Of a DNA stretch of 8,950 bases, positions 6,338 to 8,950 are shown in pieces (positions within the stretch are counted from its first letter, which is position 1; each line of letters begins with the position of its first letter). Under the pieces are notes generated by a model. That model saw only the letters and a list, made by a program, of their open reading frames with translations, was not told the DNA's origin and searched no databases. The position numbers and the translations under genes are program-made. Location of the stretch: the NCBI GenBank assembly GCA_937132145.1, contig CAKZNY010000303.1:1-8950 (forward strand), written 5' to 3'. This DNA comes from an uncultured Paracoccaceae bacterium. Lineage in GTDB: Bacteria > Pseudomonadota > Alphaproteobacteria > Rhodobacterales > Rhodobacteraceae.

Positions 6338-7074
6338 ATACAGCGCCCTCCGTCAACTTCCATGGCGACGCCGGTGATCATGCTGGCCTCGTCCGAGCAT
6401 AAGAAACAGGCGGCGTTGCCCATATCCTCGGGTGTTGAAAACCGCCCCAGCGGGATGGTCGCGATGAACTTGGCGCGCATTTCCGGCGTATCCTCGCCCA
6501 TGAACGATTTCAGCAGCGGGGTCTCGCCAGCGACGGGGTTGATGGCGTTAACGCGCACACCGTCAGGGGCCAGCTCGATGGCCATCGTTTTGGTCGCGGT
6601 AATCATCCACCCCTTGGAGGCATTATACCAGTTCAGCCGCGGTCGAGGACTGACGCCAGCCGTCGAGGCCACGTTCAGGATCGCGCCCGACTTATTGCCC
6701 TTCATGTGCGGCACAATATATTTCGCGGTCAGGTAAACCGACTTGGCGTTAACGGCCAGCACGCGGTCAAAATCCTCCTCGGAGACATCCTCCATCAAGG
6801 CAGGCATATGGGTTATTCCGGCGTTGTTCACCAGTATATCGAGGGTACCAAAGGCGGCGAAAGCTGCCTGCGCCATGGCCTGCACACTTTTAGCGTTGGC
6901 CACATCAACTGTATGGGCAATACCGCCGATTTCAGCCGCAATCGTTTTGGCGGCTTCAGCGTTAATGTCGGCGACCATCACCCGCGCGCCCTCGGCGACG
7001 AATTTACGGGCGATCCCTGCGCCAAAACCTGATCCGGCACCTGTTACGATGGCCGTTTTTCCTGCAAGCCTCAT
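6334..7074 (-). CDS. Short-chain dehydrogenase/reductase (SDR), 246 aa
   Basis: This is a classical SDR, a cytoplasmic NAD(P)-dependent oxidoreductase. The cofactor motif TGAGSGFG is at residues 11-18, and Asp36 at the end of the second strand favours NAD(H) over NADP(H). NNAG is at 83-86, and the catalytic residues are Asn110, Ser137, Tyr150 and Lys154 (YNASK). The C-terminal GVAMEVDGG is typical of the glucose-1-dehydrogenase and 3-oxoacyl-ACP-reductase-like branch, but the substrate cannot be told from sequence. Length is normal for the family. The ATG has AGGAG (7081-7085) six bases upstream. It starts 37 bases after the regulator gene and overlaps the peptidase start by four bases, so the three probably form one operon. 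A functional link to the aldehyde dehydrogenase nearby is possible but unproven. Confidence 0.92.
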   Translation of the reverse strand: MRLAGKTAIVTGAGSGFGAGIARKFVAEGARVMVADINAEAAKTIAAEIGGIAHTVDVANAKSVQAMAQAAFAAFGTLDILVNNAGITHMPALMEDVSEEDFDRVLAVNAKSVYLTAKYIVPHMKGNKSGAILNVASTAGVSPRPRLNWYNASKGWMITATKTMAIELAPDGVRVNAINPVAGETPLLKSFMGEDTPEMRAKFIATIPLGRFSTPEDMGNAACFLCSDEASMITGVAMEVDGGRCI

Positions 7075-7111
7075 GATTTTCTCCTATCTTGTTTGGGCGA
7101 TGGTTGCACCG

Positions 7112-7654
7112 TTAACGTCGCCGCGCAAGCTCTCGATAAAGGGCCTCAGAGCTAACCCCGATTTCGCCGGCCATCAGGTGCCACGACCCCTTTGCCGGAA
7201 GTAAATCGTTGTTCCAGACCAACCACGCATCGACCCGATCAGCGACGCGGCGCAGCGATATTATCTCGGCACGACGACGAGCGTTCTGCACTTCGCGCGC
7301 TAGATGGATGGTGAAGGCTTGGGCCGCAGCGGGGTCGTTGACCAGCATAGCGCGTACTTTTTCCCGAGTGAAAACCACGAGGGTCGAATCCGCCACCGCT
7401 ACGGCAGAACAATGATAGGTGTCCGTGTTGAACGACGCCTCCGCAAGGATCGAACCGCTGCTTGCGCGTTGCAAAATCACGCCGGTGCCGTCTTCCTGCC
7501 GACGCAGCAGATGCACTTCGCCGGATTGAACGGCGTAATAGCGGGTGACAGGATCGTCGCGCTCGAACACCAAAGCGCCGGCGGAAATCTGGCGGTGTCG
7601 GTGTTTAAGGCGCAAAAGATGGTCAAAAAAGCTGATAGACATGATTGCTATCAT
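7112..7654 (-). CDS. Crp/Fnr-family transcriptional regulator, short form, 180 aa
   Basis: Residues from about 20 to 105 form a cyclic-nucleotide-binding-like beta roll (ISAGALVFERDD, YYAVQSGEVHLLRR, TLVVFTREKVRAML). A long dimerisation helix follows (about 106-135), then a Crp-type helix-turn-helix with WHLMAGEIGVSSEALYREL at residues 158-176. There is no N-terminal cysteine cluster, so it is not an oxygen sensor of the FNR iron-sulfur type. In the nucleotide-binding cassette the usual Arg-Ser/Thr is replaced by His-Cys-Ser (81-83), which argues against ordinary cAMP binding. The protein ends right after the recognition helix (ELARRR), so the usual wing hairpin is missing; family members are usually 200-230 residues. 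The first ATG is chosen because a TGA lies two codons upstream; a second ATG is at codon 5. It heads the operon with the SDR and peptidase. Confidence 0.87.
   Translation of the reverse strand: MIAIMSISFFDHLLRLKHRHRQISAGALVFERDDPVTRYYAVQSGEVHLLRRQEDGTGVILQRASSGSILAEASFNTDTYHCSAVAVADSTLVVFTREKVRAMLVNDPAAAQAFTIHLAREVQNARRRAEIISLRRVADRVDAWLVWNNDLLPAKGSWHLMAGEIGVSSEALYRELARRR
7642..7653. promoter_or_regulatory. Fnr/Crp-type inverted repeat TGAT-N4-ATCA
   Basis: TGAT (7642-7645) and ATCA (7650-7653) are separated by TGCT, matching the core of the Fnr/Dnr consensus TTGAT-N4-ATCAA at every position except the outermost bases. It covers the first codons of the Crp/Fnr-like gene and lies about 72 bases upstream of the divergent exported-protein start. 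Binding there could block the regulator's own expression or act on the divergent promoter. The site could be chance; no footprint is known to me. Confidence 0.45.
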
Positions 7655-7719
7655 GTTTCATTCATCCGCAATAACGCAGGGTCTAATCTCGAAAAAAACC
7701 TTATGAAAAGAGAATGCAC
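7655..7719 (+). promoter_or_regulatory. Divergent control region, with candidate -10 TCTAAT for the exported protein
   Basis: These 65 bases separate the regulator from the exported-protein gene. TCTAAT at 7682-7687 matches five of six bases of a sigma-70 -10 box. No good -35 lies at 16-18 bases, which would fit an activator-dependent promoter. The Fnr-like repeat is centred 37 bases from this -10, about 5 bases more than a classical class II activator site, so the fit is imperfect. A purine-rich AGAGA at 7709-7713 is the only, weak, ribosome-binding site. Confidence 0.3.
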
Positions 7720-7726
7720 ATGTTGA
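7703..7726 (+). other. Possible 7-residue upstream ORF (MKRECTC)
   Basis: An ATG at 7703 opens a seven-codon frame, MKRECTC, ending in TGA at 7724-7726. It overlaps the likely start (7720) of the exported Met/His-rich protein in another frame. The Cys-Thr-Cys end could bind a metal. There is no convincing ribosome-binding site before it, so it may be chance. Confidence 0.15.
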
Positions 7727-8277
7727 AGATTTTACTGGTCACCACGCTATTGGCGACCCCGTCGCTTGCGCAGATGCAGCACACGCCCGGTATGGAAATG
7801 GACGGAGGCATGAGCACCGTAGTCGGCAGTTCACCACTGTCTGAACCCGGCCAATCAGCTTTTGCCACCATCGCAGAGGTCATCGCCGCACTTGAGGCCG
7901 ATCCCAATACCGACTGGTCAAAGGTTAACATCGACATACTGCGCCAGCACTTGCAGGACATGGATCGCGTCACGCTCGACTCCGTTGCTGTGGCCGAGGA
8001 AGTTGAGGGCGGTGTACGTTTCACCATCACCGGAAGTGCCACCGTTGCCCCCTCAATCGAGCGGATGGCGCTTGGCCATGCCAGCGTTATGGACGGAACC
8101 GATGGCTGGTCCTATAGCGGCGAAATCGTTGCGAACGGTGCAACGCTGACCGTTCTGGTGCCCGACGCCGATCTGGCCAAACTAAAGGCCATCGGGTTCT
8201 ACGGCCTGCTCGCCTCCGGTCCGCATCACCAGCAGCACCACTGGGCCATGGCTAACGGTTTGGGTATGGGCACCTAA
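7720..8277 (+). CDS. Small exported Met/His-rich protein, putative metal-binding, 185 aa
   Basis: I recognise no named family. The N-terminus MLKILLVTTLLATPSLAQ is a Sec signal peptide with a likely cut after Ala18, placing the protein in the periplasm. The mature start is rich in Met and His (QMQHTPGMEMDGGM, residues 18-31), and the C-terminus carries HHQQHH at 169-174 followed by Met177. Such clusters are common in copper-handling periplasmic proteins, so metal binding is inferred. The middle part (about 47-165) looks like a compact alpha/beta domain: FATIAEVIAALEADPNTDWS, then LRQHLQDMDRVTL, then beta-rich stretches. Starts at 7714 and 7720 are both possible. I prefer 7720 because the weak AGAGA site is then six bases away. 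The gene diverges from the Crp/Fnr-like regulator, which suggests shared control. Confidence 0.75.
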   Translation: MLKILLVTTLLATPSLAQMQHTPGMEMDGGMSTVVGSSPLSEPGQSAFATIAEVIAALEADPNTDWSKVNIDILRQHLQDMDRVTLDSVAVAEEVEGGVRFTITGSATVAPSIERMALGHASVMDGTDGWSYSGEIVANGATLTVLVPDADLAKLKAIGFYGLLASGPHHQQHHWAMANGLGMGT

Positions 8278-8283
8278 ATCGAA

Positions 8284-8309
8284 GCCGCCCGTCACCCGTG
8301 ATAGGCGGC
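8284..8309. terminator. Possible weak hairpin between convergent genes
   Basis: GCCGCC (8284-8289) and GGCGGC (8304-8309) form a 6-bp GC stem with a 14-nt loop, just after the exported-protein stop and overlapping the aldehyde dehydrogenase stop. A TTTT follows at 8314-8317. It could end transcription on the plus strand, but the large loop and short T run make it weak. Confidence 0.3.
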
Positions 8310-8950
8310 GACGGTTTTGAGGACGGAAAATCCGTATAAAGCCTCGAAGCCTTTTTCGCGGCCATGGCCGGATTTTCCAACCCCGCCGAAGGGCAGCTCC
8401 ACGCCGCCACCAGCGCCGTAGTTGTTGATGAAAATATGGCGGATCGAATTGCTTTTGCCACCCCCATTTGCCGTGCGCCGTCGCGGGTCCAGATCGACGC
8501 AACCAGACCGTAAGCGGTGCCGTTGGCGATGTTTACCGCGTCTGCCTCCGTATCAAACGGGATGATCACCTGCACGGGGCCAAAAATTTCGCTTTGGGCC
8601 AGCGGGCCATCAGGGTCGATACCACCGTAAAGCGTTGGCGCGAAATAGTGCCCCCCGATGAGGGCGGTTTCTACGATAGTCGCTTGTGCGAGTATCCGGT
8701 CAGGGTTGGCCGCGTTCACAAACCCCTCGACAATTTCCTTTTGACGGGCCGAGATCAAGGGGTCGACGTCCAGATCATCCATTGCAGGGTCGACTTTCGG
8801 CGCGCGATACCGCGCAGCCATCCTTGCTGTCAGATGATCGTAAATCCCCCGTTGCACCAGAATGCGCGAGGAAGCGGAACAGGTTTGCCCGGCATTTTGT
8901 GCACCGCATTCACCAGAAACGACAAAGCGGCGTCCAGATTGGCATCGTCA
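8292..8950 (-). pseudogene. Aldehyde dehydrogenase, C-terminal part, with two frameshifts (partial)
   Basis: The pieces together encode the C-terminal half of an NAD(P)-dependent aldehyde dehydrogenase. Reading from 8949: DDANLDAALSFLVNAV in one frame, then QNAGQTCSASSRILVQRG in a second, with the catalytic Cys codon at 8879-8881. This frame runs on through SEIFGPVQVIIPF and WTRDGARQMGVAKAIRS. The family ending then resumes in a third frame (HIFINNYGAGGGVELPFGGV to AAYHG) and stops at TGA 8292-8294. Each junction (8899-8901 and 8439-8440) is explained by one missing base. As written, the first shift leads to a stop at 8830-8832, so the product would lack the catalytic Cys. Either this is a real pseudogene or these are sequencing errors. 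The start and cofactor domain lie outside the window; the substrate is unknown, and about 480 residues would be the normal length. Confidence 0.88.

Noticed and set aside
7084..7125. Frameshift at the end of the Crp/Fnr gene extending it to a stop at 7084-7086
   Set aside because: A shifted frame gives an extension ending next to the SDR ribosome-binding site, but it does not clearly resemble a Crp wing hairpin and needs an extra-base assumption. The short form is kept until homologs are compared.
8295..8440. The 8857-frame tail of the aldehyde dehydrogenase as a genuine alternative C-terminus
   Set aside because: Another frame over the same bases encodes the full family ending through FINNYGAGGGVELPFGG, so the tail is out-of-frame translation after a lost base.

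Overview
The window looks like a stretch of an alphaproteobacterial chromosome, most likely Rhodobacterales (Roseobacter group). I infer this from the style of the proteins: a short glutamyl-tRNA synthetase with no zinc-site cysteines, a two-domain NAD+ synthetase, and the short Crp-like regulator. Base composition is moderately GC-rich. No database search was possible, so all family names come from motifs read in the translations. No tRNA, rRNA, CRISPR array, insertion sequence or phage gene was seen, and no gap between genes exceeds 300 bases.

Layout. (1) Positions 1-587, plus strand: the C-terminal part of a UDP-glucuronate 4-epimerase-like sugar epimerase, ended by a strong hairpin terminator that also works in reverse. 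(2) Positions 640-2055, minus strand: a secreted protein made almost entirely of 23-residue MORN repeats, convergent with the epimerase and starting at TTG. (3) Positions 2260-5234, plus strand: glutamine-dependent NAD+ synthetase (nadE) overlapping glutamyl-tRNA synthetase (gltX) by ATGA, a housekeeping pair. (4) Positions 5235-5350: a short convergent gap with three GTGCACAA copies spaced 11 bp apart, then a hairpin touching the next stop codon. (5) Positions 5351-7654, minus strand: a probable three-gene operon of a Crp/Fnr-like regulator, a short-chain dehydrogenase and a self-cleaving P1-family aminopeptidase. (6) Positions 7720-8277, plus strand: a small exported Met/His-rich protein diverging from the regulator, with a TGAT-N4-ATCA Fnr-type inverted repeat at the regulator's start codon. 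(7) Positions 8292-8950, minus strand: the C-terminal part of an aldehyde dehydrogenase broken by two single-base frameshifts.

How the genes may work together. nadE and gltX are core metabolism. The regulator, dehydrogenase and peptidase are translated in close succession and probably form one unit, but their substrate is not visible. The regulator and the divergent exported protein share a 65-bp control region and may be co-regulated. The most distinctive observations are: the MORN array reads as two nine-repeat blocks, shown by both block-to-block similarity and a break in a Phe/Trp alternation; the Fnr-like box sits on the regulator's own start codon; and the aldehyde dehydrogenase carries two frameshifts within about 460 bases. 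I did not find a clear, wholly new multi-gene system.
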